Of a stretch of DNA of 64,000 nt, positions 54,375-64,000 are shown one piece after another. Within the stretch, counting starts at the first letter, position 1, and each line of letters opens with the position of its first letter. Under the pieces are notes generated by a model. It saw nothing but the letters and a program-made list of their open reading frames with translations, was not told where the DNA came from and searched no databases. The DNA comes from Udeniomyces pyricola. Lineage: Eukaryota > Basidiomycota > Tremellomycetes > Cystofilobasidiales > Mrakiaceae. Location of the stretch: the NCBI GenBank assembly GCA_039545295.1, contig BCIK01000013.1, positions 372,001 to 436,000 on the forward strand. The letters run 5' to 3'. Position numbers and translations under genes: made by a program.

Positions 54375-55675
54375 CGGGTAACGGGTTGTCTGATGAAGCA
54401 GGAGAATCTTGAAGCAAGCAAGGACTTGACGAAGGATGCAGGGGGATGAGGGACCGGGGTTCATATGTTGAGAACGAGAAAGAAGGGGTTCAATATTCAT
54501 TGACGATGGTTGGATTGGGGGTGATGTTGTACGTCGAGTGAACTTCCATTTGGATTTTCAACTGGATGAAATTTGTGTGTCGATGTACGTATTTGATGAC
54601 GGAAAGTTGAGTGACGTTGGCGTGAGCGGTTCTGTTGTATGTATGTATATATGCGCACGCGACCAGAATACATGTATATACGTCTTCGTTCAATCAACGT
54701 TAATCGACCTTCAATCAGCAGTGCGTTCGCTGACTGATCATCAATCCAATCATCGATCTTCACAGCAGTAGCAGTCAGACTACAGCCATATATGTATACA
54801 GTAGAAAAAACGCATCGTGCATCACATACTGCATGCGCTGCTCATGATTCAGGCCATGGGTGCATGCAAGCTTGTGATATGTGATCCTATTTAATGAGCT
54901 TCAGCAAGCTAGTGCGAAGCTAGGCCCCGGCCGGGACGTCGTCAACACGGCGCCGACGACGCGTCGTTACCGTTGGCCTGAGGGGGAAAAGCTAAAAAGA
55001 ACAACGTTGTACTATCGCGGCGGCACATTGCAGCACGCATGTCGACATCCAACGGCAACTATCGAGACGCGCGCGCTCTGACGTGTATAACGTCGTGTCA
55101 TCATATCAAGAGTTTCGGATTATATTAACATCAACTCAGATATATGCGGTGACAGGTGTGTAGTTTATGTACGCCCTGGCTGGATCTCCGGAATGGCATG
55201 ATGATGAGCTCGATGTCGTCATCGGCTGTCGATAGTTTGAGTGGCCGAGCATGAGAAAGGAAAAAAGGAGTGGAGGGTGGCTAGGACGTGGCTGGCTTGG
55301 CTGGATTGCTGAACTCGCAGGCTTGGAGCTTGGTGCATGGTGGCTGGCCGACTGGGCTGGATCGATCGATGCCGGCGCGCGCGCGGGTGGACGCGGGGTG
55401 GAGGAGGCGAGACCGCTGTGGAGAAGTCTGCGCTTCGCGTCTGCGAGCCTGGGTGACGGCGGGGTGTGGGTGGCGATTTGTTGCGATCTGCCGCGCGCGC
55501 AAGGTGGGGTGGCATGGGGCGGGCGGACTGGCTGGCTGGGCGGGGAAATGGAAAGCTCAAAGACGCTTTCGAGTGTTTTGCCTTTCCTCTCTTCCATCTT
55601 CCACCTTTGCCCAGTTTATCTTCTCTTCTCTCCCTATCCTCAACCCCACCCAACCCTAACTCATTCTCTTTCGCC
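54375..55675. other. Intergenic region / promoter of the GPI protein gene
   Basis: AT-rich to about 54900, then GC-rich with CGCGCGC runs (55375-55385, 55490-55500), then a pyrimidine-rich leader from about 55570 to the ATG. A 171-residue open frame on the minus strand (55219-55734) is antisense to the leader and looks compositional. No other gene seen. Confidence 0.5.
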
Positions 55676-57373
55676 ATGATTGCCGGTCTTGCCTTTGCTC
55701 TCCTCTCCGCCGCCGCCGTCTCGGCCCAGGTCACGGGTCAGTCCATGTCGTCCTTGCCTCGTCCCATCTTTTCATCCCAAAGAGACGCGTACAGAGCGAG
55801 GGAGAGATCGCTTCCTCCTCTGTTCCACACGGTCCCTCTCCAGGCTCCAACCCTTAGGCCTTGAGTTCCGCCACCTGCTAACGCCCGGTCCTCTCTTTCT
55901 CAATCAACCTCCACAACCTTATTATCATATACATCCTCCTCTCCGGTCTACAGTCAACACCCCCTCGACCCCCGTCTACTGCCAGCCCACTCGTACGTTT
56001 GAAACCGGCGTTTCAAATTCACAGCCTCGTTTGTTTTCCGTCTCGAACACGCGCTGACTTGTCTTCACCTCCACTCCCCCTTCTTCCCTTCTCCCCCCCC
56101 TTATTTGCTCGCCACGCTTGGTCTGGACTATAACCCACCCCTCCACCATCTCTTGGCGACCCTCCGCACAGTCCTCACCTGGTCCGGAGGAACCGCTCCT
56201 TACTACATCACCATCAACCAGGGTGGATCGACCACTAACACCGTGAGTTGACGTCGTCTTTGCTTTGCCGCGTCTCGCAGTCGGTGACCAATTCCGCATC
56301 AAGGCTTTGTCCGGCCGCCTTCCTTCCTCGCGATCCCCAACTGACTGTTTTCACTTTCGCTCTCTTCTCCAGCTCGAGACCCTCCTCTCTGGTACCACCG
56401 ACACCCAGTACACCTGGACCGTCGAGTGCGTATCATGCTTTTCGATCCGATACGGCTTTTGCCTGCGGCAGTCCGGGTCTGTTGGCGCACATGTTGTCTC
56501 AAGTCACTGATTGGCCTCCATTTCTTGTCCCTCGGTTTGTCCATGCTTTCTCTGTGCTGTGCTGTGCTGTCTCCTATTTAAAGTATTGCTGCCGATACCT
56601 CCATGTAAGTTGAATCTCTCATAGCCGCGCTCGTCACGTGCCACACTCTTTAGGTGCCACGCCAAGACACGAGCCAGCCGCTCACAGTCTCTCGTATTTG
56701 CCTTTCGTTCCTTTTCTAGCACCGTCGCCGTCAAGGACTCCACTGGTGCCCAGAACTACGCCCAGGCTGTCACTGTCGCCGCCAACCCCTCCGGCCTTAC
56801 TACTTGCGCCGCTGCTTCGTGAGTCTTTTGCGCTATGGCCTATCTCATTATCTCCCATATATGCGGATCGCGTGGGCTTACTCGAGCTTTGTATGCATAT
56901 GTATCTTGATTTATATAGCACCGCCGCCCAGTCCTCCGCCGCCGTCGCTGCCTCTTCCGCCACCGCTACCCTGACCACCGGCACTACTGGATCCATCCCT
57001 TCGTCCTCTCCTATCTCGTCCGCTTCGGCCGCCAGCTCGCTCTCATCGGTTGCCAGCTCGATCTCGAGCTCGTCTGTTGCTGCGTCGTCGTCGTCGTCAT
57101 CCAAGGCCTCGTCCGCCTCTTCGTCCGCCTCCACCACTGGCAGGCTCTCTTCTGCCGCCGCTGCCGCTAGCAGCGCTTCGTCTGCCATTGCTGCCGCGTA
57201 AGTTCTCGTTCTCTTTTTGGAGTCTTGATTACCGACTACGTCTGACTTACATTCTTCTCTTGCCTTGTGTGTCTAGTTCCTCTGCCGTCACCGGTGCTGG
57301 TGTTGCTACCAAGTCGGCCTCCATCGTCACCCTCGGCCTCGCTGCCGTCGGAGCTCTTGCTCTCCTCGCTTAA
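55676..57373 (+). CDS. Small Ser/Ala-rich GPI-anchored wall protein with Kre9/Knh1-like domain
   Basis: Exons: 55676-55736, 55954-55992, 56172-56242, 56373-56425, 56584-56604, 56720-56818, 56919-57197, 57277-57373; 239 residues, all phases consistent. A classical signal peptide (LAFALLSAAAVSA) precedes one domain of about 90 residues: CQPTLLTWSGGTAPYYITIN, LLSGTTDTQYTWTVDIAADT, then QAVTVAANPSGLTTCAAAS. That is the Ser-Thr-rich GPI-anchored membrane family (Kre9/Knh1 N-terminal domain) pattern, with two cysteines likely to pair. A Ser/Ala stalk follows and a hydrophobic C-terminus (IVTLGLAAVGALALLA), a textbook GPI signal. It was probably named from homologues as an extracellular matrix or wall protein; its exact role is unknown. 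The fifth exon is only 21 nt. Confidence 0.85.
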
Positions 57374-57926
57374 GCGCCTCCTACAGAACTGTGGCTTGGC
57401 TGGCGATAGGCTATTCCTGGGCGTACTGCGTCGCTTCCTTGCTTTCGGCTCCTTTCTAAACTACGCATACTACCTTTTCATCTTACTTTAGTCTCTTGTC
57501 TGTTCATTCTACTTTTCTATATGTTCCTACTCAGCGCTTCTGCTCTCTCTCTCGTCTCATATTTAATCCGCGGTCCCCTGTTCCTTGTTTCCATACCACC
57601 CCCTTTGACTCTTTTGATGTCGCCCTCACGGACGTTGGGCTCTTCCTTGACTGTTCATCCCCCTTTTGGTCGAGTCTGTCGTTTTTTTTTTTCTATCACA
57701 TCAGCATGTCATACACGTCTCCTGTTGCTCTTGTTCCAAGCTGCGTTTCCACATCGGTGAAGATTCGTCCGAACGATAGGGTCAAGGTACCGAGTTGAAA
57801 TCAACGTCAGACGTTTTAGTTGGATCTGAAGACGGCAACCCGAGCCGCGAACGAGTTAGACGACTGAGGGTCGGTCTGACCACCGATCATCGCACAAGTG
57901 ATGTATACTCACGTTTGGCTGGGATT
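57374..57926. other. Convergent intergenic region
   Basis: Between the GPI protein stop and the stop of the minus-strand orphan. Pyrimidine-rich plus strand to about 57720, otherwise unremarkable. No gene seen. Confidence 0.55.
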
Positions 57927-58607
57927 TTAGACGTCCTCGGTGTTCATGTCTTCCATGTTCCGCTTGGGCAACCTCTCTCTAGGGCCCTCGATGAGGTCGT
58001 CGATAAAGTCGGACATGGTCATGATAAAGACGGCGACGGAACCGATGAGGAGGGCACCAGGGAGGAAGAAGGCCCATTCCCCCTTGGCGGATTGGGAGCC
58101 GAAATCGCGCTGGGAGAGCGCTCGGTGGTACCAATCGGGATGGTACCATTTCTGAACACGAATCGGGATTTGTCGCTCAGGGTTAACATCGACGAGATGG
58201 GGCGCTGGAAGGGGAGCTTTGGTCCGTTGAAAAGCGAGCGCCTGGGTAGAGATGTCGGTTGGTGAGGAAGAGGAGGAGGTGGTGATGGGCAAAGGCACGG
58301 TTCGAGGAAGGGGAACCGTTCGAGAAGGAGAGGTGGAAGAGGATGAGGTGAATGGGATGGTACGTGTAGGTCGATTGGGGTGAGGATTCAAAGCAGAGGA
58401 AGAAGCGGGGCGGGTGGATGGCATGAGGGCCGTTGAAGGGGGCGGCCGAGATGATGGAGCGTGGATGATCGGATGTCGGGACGAAGAGGAGGTGGTGATG
58501 GAAGAGGCAGCGGCGGGTAGAGTGGTGGTGAAGGTGAGTTGAGAGAGTCGGATGGGGATGGTTTGTGTGCGGGGATGGGATAAGATGGGGCGGATGAAGA
58601 AGGACAT
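57927..58607 (-). CDS. Orphan single-TM protein, probably mitochondrial
   Basis: A single-exon gene of 226 residues; not recognised. The N-terminal 90 residues are rich in Arg, Ser, Thr and Pro with almost no acidic residues (FFIRPILSHPRTQTIPIRLS), consistent with a mitochondrial presequence and linker. A compact segment near residues 150-180 (RIQ/VQKWYHPDWYHRAL, DFGSQSAKGEW) is followed by one hydrophobic span (AFFLPGALLIGSVAVFIMTM) and a short acidic tail ending in EDV. The layout resembles small fungal inner-membrane proteins of respiratory complexes, but no family signature is visible. ATG 58607 is the first in the frame and lies 343 bases from the divergent PX gene. Confidence 0.65.
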   Translation of the reverse strand: MSFFIRPILSHPRTQTIPIRLSQLTFTTTLPAAASSITTSSSSRHPIIHAPSSRPPPSTALMPSTRPASSSALNPHPNRPTRTIPFTSSSSTSPSRTVPLPRTVPLPITTSSSSSPTDISTQALAFQRTKAPLPAPHLVDVNPERQIPIRVQKWYHPDWYHRALSQRDFGSQSAKGEWAFFLPGALLIGSVAVFIMTMSDFIDDLIEGPRERLPKRNMEDMNTEDV

Positions 58608-58949
58608 AGTTGGGTACTATGTATGTATACTGGAGAATCAGGGACGGGACGTATGTATACGTTCTGATCAAAGGACTGTTTATGCAAGATGGCTACTGAG
58701 TATTGTGGTAACAAGGGCGTGCGTGATAGATTGACTGGGCGGCCACCGGCCATGGCAGATGTCCGGGTGATTTGAAATCCAATCGGATCAGAGATCTGAA
58801 CCCTCCCTCCATCACATGTCGATCATATTATGGGCCAGACATGATCTGATTCTGCTGCTTCATGATGAGTGCGCGGCTTGCTGTTGCTTGCTGCTTAACT
58901 AACATATCCTATTACACTAGGGCTAACTAACACTATCAATCCATCCACC
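58608..58949. promoter_or_regulatory. Short bidirectional promoter region
   Basis: 342 bases separate the starts of the minus-strand orphan and the plus-strand PX gene, so both must be driven from here. It contains a CTTGCTGTTGCTTGCTGCTT patch near 58880 and a CCATCCACC leader just before the PX ATG. No clear TATA box. Confidence 0.4.
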
Positions 58950-61154
58950 ATGTATCACCATCCTTCCACTTCCACTTCCACTTGCACTACTACTGTCCCA
59001 ACATCCCCACCTCCATCCTACCACCACATCACACACACCACCGCCCCCTCCTCCTCCTTCTCTCATCGGTCGTCCCCGCCCAACTCGGCGCTCACCGAAC
59101 ACGCCGCCCGGCTTCCTTCGTCCTCATCCTCGTCCACATCTACTGTCAACCAACCTCAACCATCCTCCAATGCGTTACTCCAGAGGCTGAGTTGGTCTAG
59201 TACGGATGACGACTATCTACGCCCAGAAGAGTTTGAGCCAGACGTCCGTTTGCTCTTCTTATCCAGCTTTCAACTCTCTTTCTCTCGCCGTTCCATCTGA
59301 CAGTCGTCTTGTAATCGAACGATCCATGCTCATCGCCTCTCCACCTATTTACTTTTGATCGCCGGCCTCAGGAGATTCCCTTTCAGCCACCATCTCCCTT
59401 GAACCGACAGAGACTGACGGCTCCTCATTCGAACCTTACCCCTCATCTCCGACGCGCCAAGTCGTCGCCCATCCTCATCGTCGACAACACACGTCGCGTT
59501 GCTGGTGCGACTGCTGCTTCTTCAGGCAGAGATTCGTTCGCTACTGTCTCCGGTCGAAATCATGGCCGATCTCATCTGTCGTATCCGGCGGTCGGATATA
59601 GGGAAGTTGACGTTGGGTCGCAGTTGACGAACCATTTCGACGGGACTCATCTTGACGACGACGACGACGACGACGACAACGGTGATGAGGATGAGGATGC
59701 ACCCGACCTTCCTTTTGCCCACTCTGTCTCCATCCCTTCCTACCTTATCGTCGGTCATACGACATCTCATCCGCCTATCCATCATTCCAGCAGCGGGAAC
59801 CCCAGCAACCACCCTCGCAAACCCAATCCATCCACTTCCTCCTCCTCCTTTGCCGGCTGCTGGGTCGTCTTTGTCATCCAGATCAGTCTCGCAGCTGGAG
59901 GAGGATCATCGTCATCGTCACCGTCGTCGTCGCAGATGATCGTGACGGAACGGAAGCGGTACAGTCAATTCGAGAAGCTCAAGATTGAGTTGAGGAAGGC
60001 GTATCCGGTGAGTTGATTGATTGGATGGATGGGTCGGTCGTCGGACCTCTTTCTTTCTGGTCGCTGGTTTGTTCCTTTGGTACACGGAACTAATCCGGTG
60101 GATAGATGGGAAGAATAGAGGGGAGAAGGAAGAGGATAGAGGTGTAGCTGCTTGGAACGAGGGAGACGACAAGGAAGACATCGTCTCTTGGCACAGCTGC
60201 AATGATCTCAGGACAAAAGAAACGTAACAGGGGTTCTTTGATTTTTTTTTTCTTCCTCTAACTATATCTTCTACTTTGCCTGTTGGATCTGTCGCACTCT
60301 CTGTTCCTCTCTCAGGATCATCGGATGAGTATCCCATCTTTACCTCCAAAGTCCCAACTCTGTAAGTCTGATTTTGATCGCATATGATGATGTACCTTCA
60401 TGACGGTCTACATAAGGCTAGAGCGACCACACGTCTCTGCAATAGTTTCTACCTCTCTCCTCCTCTCCCCTCTGCTATCGTCCCTTCACCGGATCCTTGC
60501 ATCTATGGGATCTTGCTCATATAGGGTTGAACTCCCCTCCTTGAATTTGCGACCTCGCTTTCGTGCTCATACCATCCAAGACGTTGCTGATCTCTTGTCA
60601 TCTTCTTCTTCTTCGTGTTCTTCTTCTCCTTCGGGCTGTCTTCGTTTCTCCCTCTCCCCCCCCCCTCTCTCCCATCTCTCTCACCTCTTCGTTGCATGTG
60701 TCTATTGTCTTGCACGTATGTTTCGATCCGACTTGATCCGATTTAAGCGAGGTTCCAACCGGCGTTCCTGGAGAAACGAAGGGTTCGACTTCAGGAATGG
60801 CTCAAGACCATCTTGCTTCATCCGGTACGTTCGTCCCGTTTGTCCGTCGTGGGAGTCTGCAGGGATTATCTTTTTCTCAAAGGAGAATCTCAGAATGAAG
60901 AAAAAGAAGAAGGAAGGTTGGGTAGGGGGAGGAAGGAAGGGAAAGGTTCCCCCGAGGACGTTGCATGGGCCGGGTTGGTTCATATATACGCATTTTTTTC
61001 TTTTCTTTTGTACACTATTGACCCGGCGCTTCCTCGTTTTTTTTTTTTTTTTTTTTTCAATCTCTTGTTTCTGGAATCGATATATGGGATCGATCGGATT
61101 ATCCAGGAACTCGGGTCGTCCAACGTCGTCAAAGATTGGCTGTTGACGAGTTGA
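58950..61154 (+). CDS. PX-domain protein, Ypt35-like
   Basis: Exons: 58950-59243, 59372-60007, 60316-60361, 60748-60824, 61107-61154; 366 residues. Residues 1 to about 250 are Ser/Pro/His-rich with an eight-residue Asp run near 59655. The C-terminal part is a phosphoinositide-binding PX domain: WVVFVIQISL, a loop, ERKRYSQFEKLKIELRKAYP (the Arg-Tyr-x-x-Phe phosphate-binding strand), PSLPPKSQLSRF (the PxxP turn), then FLEKRRVRLQEWLKTILLHP and a closing helix VVKDWLL. The domain ends at the stop codon, as in yeast Ypt35, an endosome/vacuole contact-site protein that binds PI3P. Exon 4 is read in the frame that gives RFQPAFLEKRRVRLQ; the other frames are not PX-like. Function beyond membrane recruitment is inference. 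Confidence 0.83.
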
Positions 61155-61937
61155 TGGGATGATGTGTTATATGTATATTCATGTGTATCATGCGCTAACG
61201 TAATATATATGTATATATGTCGTCGGGCGGACTGGCCGGCCGGACGACACGTACGTACGGGGGTGTCTTCGTATCATGTGTTTATCTATGGATCATTTGT
61301 AGAAAAGGAAACCTATGTACCTGCGTTATTATATACGTGTACGCAGTAAGTTTTCTCATGATTGGATACTTTGATGATGTGACCATGAGGGTGTCCGCAT
61401 TTGAGCACGCACGGCTATATATACTGTCGTCATTCAATTCATTGAACCATTGGTTGGGATGAAGCCGCGCACGCATGCAAGAGGGGATGCCCCCCAAGAG
61501 ATGACGTCAGGTACAACTGATGTGATGAGTCATGAAGACATATTTTATGACACTCTTGCAAAAAAAGAAAAAAAAAAGAGAAGAAGAAGAAACCAAAAAA
61601 AAAAAACCCCGGGACCGGTACAAACGAGAGTGCACGCGCGGCGCGGCGTGGTTTTGAGGAACCTACAAAAGCAATCCAGAAAAGAGAAAAGAAAGAAAGC
61701 AAGCACCAGACCAGGTGAAACTGAAGGAAACAAGGACAAGATAGAGAAAGAAAAGAAAGAAGAAAAGAAAAAAAAAAGAAGGGGAAGAAGAAGAAGAAGA
61801 AGGGGCAAAACTACAACGGGGACAGAAGAGAGAAGGAAGGAATGGGAGGAACACCGACAAGAAAATAGGATGGCAGAGATGACAGACGAACGTGGGGGGG
61901 GGGGGAGAAGCAGAAGAAGGGGGAGATTATTGGAAAT
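61155..61937. other. Convergent intergenic region
   Basis: Between the PX stop and the amino acid permease stop. AT-rich to 61450, then strongly purine-rich on the plus strand (61560-61930), which is the pyrimidine-rich 3' flank of the permease transcript. Open frames made of Lys/Arg/Glu here are compositional. No gene seen. Confidence 0.6.
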
Positions 61938-62853
61938 TTAGAAGAGCCATCGACTGAATCGACCGAGCTTGGTAGTCGGGGGCGAAGGGTCAAAGTCGAC
62001 CTCGGGACCAGGAACTAAAACAAGCCAAAGAGTCGACAGATCAAAAGAAACAAACAACGAAGAGAGGGTGTCAGACCCATGTTTGAGAGTAGAAGCAAAA
62101 AACAAAATGACAAAGAGAGAGGAGACGTACTGTTGGAGTGGAGGTCGAGCTCGGCAGGGGTCGGGAACGAAGGTCGCTTGTTGTAGAGCCAGTTTCCGAG
62201 CCAGAGAAGACCAAAGATGGGAAGGTTCAGGTAGGCGATGATGAAGTCAGAGATAGACCAGTTGCCCTTGATGAAGACGGTGTAGCTGAACAAGAGAAGA
62301 GGAAGCAAAATCATGAGCGTAAGTAAGAAGTCGATAGACACTCAGCCTGTAGTGATACATCAAAGGGGTGGAAGAAGTACCCACCCGTTGAAGATGATGA
62401 CGACAGCCGACCAGAACATGGCCCAGTAGGCTGGCCACGGTTGCCAGCTGATGTAAAGGTAAGGAGAAGCCGAGCGATCCTTGCCTTGGACTTCCATGGC
62501 TTGACGCCATCGAAGGAACGTCCAGCAGATCATGAACCAGCAGATGAACGTCGCGATCGAAGTCAAGTTCGAAAGCCTGTTGGGGGACGGTTAACGAAGG
62601 AGAGAAGAATCCTATTAGCATCGAAAAACATGTTCAGACAGGTGAGAGGGCCTTGGAAATCGAGACTCACCAGTTGAGGACAGTCGAAGCACCATCAGAG
62701 AGGGCCATGTAAGAAAGGGGAGCGAAGGCAGCGCTGACGCAAAGGGCGTAGACCGGAAGTCCGTTCTTGGTCGTGCGAGCGAAGATAGCGGGAGCTCGAC
62801 CACGGATGGCAAGACCGTACAACATCCTTGAGGATCCGTAGCTGAAGATAGGG

Positions 62854-62906
<53 letters not shown>

Positions 62907-64000
62907 CATGGCCGATGTTAGGATATTTTTCTACTTCTTGGTGAACGAATTAAGAATAGGGCGGTGATCCTAATGCTATTCAAACACTCACACATTGGAG
63001 TTGGCAGCCGACCAAGCGGACGTAAGCTGGAAGATAACCGTGGAAACGAAAAAAAGAGAAAGTCAGGATTTATCCAACAAAAAGCGCAAAAGAGACAGAT
63101 GGGGTCGTAGACTGAAGGCAGAATAGTAGACGTACGACACCGGCGTTGATGACGGATGGCAGAACCTTGATTCCAGCCCTCTTGAAAGCAATGACGAAAG
63201 GCGAAGAAGCCGCCGTGCTAAGATGCCAAACCAGAACGACAGTCTAGTCAGAAAACGCAAATCCAAGCGGGAAAAGCAAGAACAAAGATGAACTGACCCA
63301 GTGGAGTGGAGCAACGAGGAATCCGTCGAGGGCACCAACATCCCGACGATGAGGATTCCGCAGATGTAAAAGAACGCGATACTGTTTGGGACGAGAGATA
63401 ACGTCGATATTAGAACGCGCATCGCAAACAAGCCATGATTGCGAAGACAGAACGAACCGGTAGATGACTCGTCGAACGGCCCTGGCCATGTTGAATCGCG
63501 GGTTCTGCAGCTCTGATTGCAGGAATAGAGAAGAAGAACGTCAGTGCTGGCATCTTGTCAAGCAGAAGGAAAAGGGATAGATGTAGTTGTGAGTAACATA
63601 CCTCCAGCAGCGTTGGCGAGACTCTCAACACCGGAGAAAGAGTAAGCCGCCTGAAGAAGGGAAGTGAACCATCCACAGAGCTTGCCAATGTTGCCCGGAA
63701 CGAGGTAGGAAGCAAAGGCTCCCGGGTCCTGAGACGAGGCGGAGTGTCAGTCGCATGCGTGATGGCTCTATATTCGGTATATGAGATGGAAATATTGGAT
63801 CTACCTTCCAGTAGTGGAACCCGAGTCGCTCCTTAGTAGGCCCTCCACCAAGATCGACGATAAGGCCAGCCAGGATGAGGCCAACGATGAGGCAAATTTT
63901 GATCATGGCGAAGATGAACTCGCTCTCTGAGAGCCCACAAGAAAGTATCAAGTCAGGATGTCGATATTCGAAACGAACCAAACGCAGGGCGCAGCCGGGT
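61938..64000 (-). CDS. Amino acid permease, AAT/YAT family (5' end outside window)
   Basis: Proton-coupled amino acid permease of the plasma membrane (Gap1/Agp/Dip5-type APC superfamily); substrate not determinable. Exons within the window: 64000-63979, 63926-63805, 63728-63602, 63512-63458, 63381-63298, 63217-63136, 63026-62992, 62841-62671, 62576-62385, 62285-62131, 62014-61938. They form a continuous 373-residue C-terminal part. Signatures: ESEFIFAMIKICLIVGLIL, GPTKERLGFHYWKDPGAFA, AAYSFSGVESLANAAGE, NPRFNMARAVRRVIYR, INAGVLTSAWSAANSNVYGS, SRMLYGLAIRGRAPAIF, NGLPVYAL, NWLSNLTSIATFICW, and AYLNLPIFGLLWLGN. The gene begins to the right of the window. One intron contains a 49-base homopolymer as its pyrimidine tract; donors at 63978 and 63457 are GTTCGT. 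Confidence 0.92.
62856..62904. repeat. A49 run (poly-U tract in the transcript) ahead of a 3' splice site
   Basis: A 49-base adenine run on the plus strand lies in an intron of the minus-strand amino acid permease gene. In the transcript it is a poly-U tract that ends 12 bases before the acceptor AG at 62843-62842. Confidence 0.9.

Noticed and set aside
55219..55734. 171-codon minus-strand frame opposite the GPI protein leader
   Set aside because: Arg/Pro/Ser composition follows local GC-rich DNA, and it overlaps the start of a well-supported plus-strand gene. Kept only as a remark.
61450..61941. 163-codon Lys/Arg/Glu-rich plus-strand frame
   Set aside because: Made of GAA/AAG repeats in a purine-rich 3' flank and overlaps the permease stop; no domain.

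Overview
The window is nuclear DNA of a fungus, most likely a basidiomycete. Almost every gene is split by many short introns (up to 16 exons). The gene set is fungal: a cell-wall-integrity MAP kinase, Ser/Thr-rich GPI-type wall proteins, a SulP sulfate permease, DHA1 and allantoate/pantothenate-type MFS transporters, and a yeast-type amino acid permease. Reconstructed introns run from about 50 to 270 nt. Their 5' splice sites are mostly GTNNGT, very often with C at +4 (GTGCGT, GTACGT, GTTCGT). I cannot name the species. Exon joins were worked out by hand from reading phase and splice signals. In the models where every exon was located, the summed coding length is divisible by three.

Layout, left to right. 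The C-terminal half of the nucleoporin Nup84/Nup107 enters from the left edge (1-3396, +). It converges on an Slt2/Mpk1-type MAP kinase (5087-8498, -), followed by a poorly resolved small minus-strand gene (9095-10003). Next is a large Ras-GEF (11374-17579, +) that carries a degenerate GTPase-like domain upstream of its RasGEF-N and catalytic domains. A Ser-rich surface protein (18715-21215, -) and GDP-mannose 4,6-dehydratase (21791-24061, -) follow. Then come an unrecognised 585-residue Ser/Pro-rich protein (26044-28048, +), Ap4A phosphorylase (28500-30013, +), a pantothenate/allantoate-type MFS permease (30607-33797, +), an NADP-dependent MDR-type reductase (34560-36569, +) and a sulfate permease (37590-42063, +).

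The right half holds a single-TM, probably mitochondrial orphan (43267-44290, -), a DHA1 drug/polyamine-type transporter (45819-49772, +) and ribosomal protein eS4 (50752-52183, -). A (TTTTC)n satellite containing a 250-base assembly gap lies upstream of eS4. Then come a doubtful gene with a SAP-like motif (53310-54374, +), a second small GPI wall protein (55676-57373, +), another mitochondrial-type orphan (57927-58607, -), a PX-domain protein resembling yeast Ypt35 (58950-61154, +), and the 3' part of an amino acid permease running off the right edge (61938-64000, -).

The genes do not form one pathway. Two loose themes recur: the cell surface (MAP kinase, Ras-GEF, two GPI proteins, GDP-sugar synthesis) and nutrient or drug transport (four permeases). 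I saw no transposon, CRISPR array, rRNA or tRNA. The most unusual items are the pseudo-GTPase/RasGEF fusion, the very small exons (down to 7 nt), the skewed splice-donor consensus, and long homopolymers lodged in the polypyrimidine tracts of introns.
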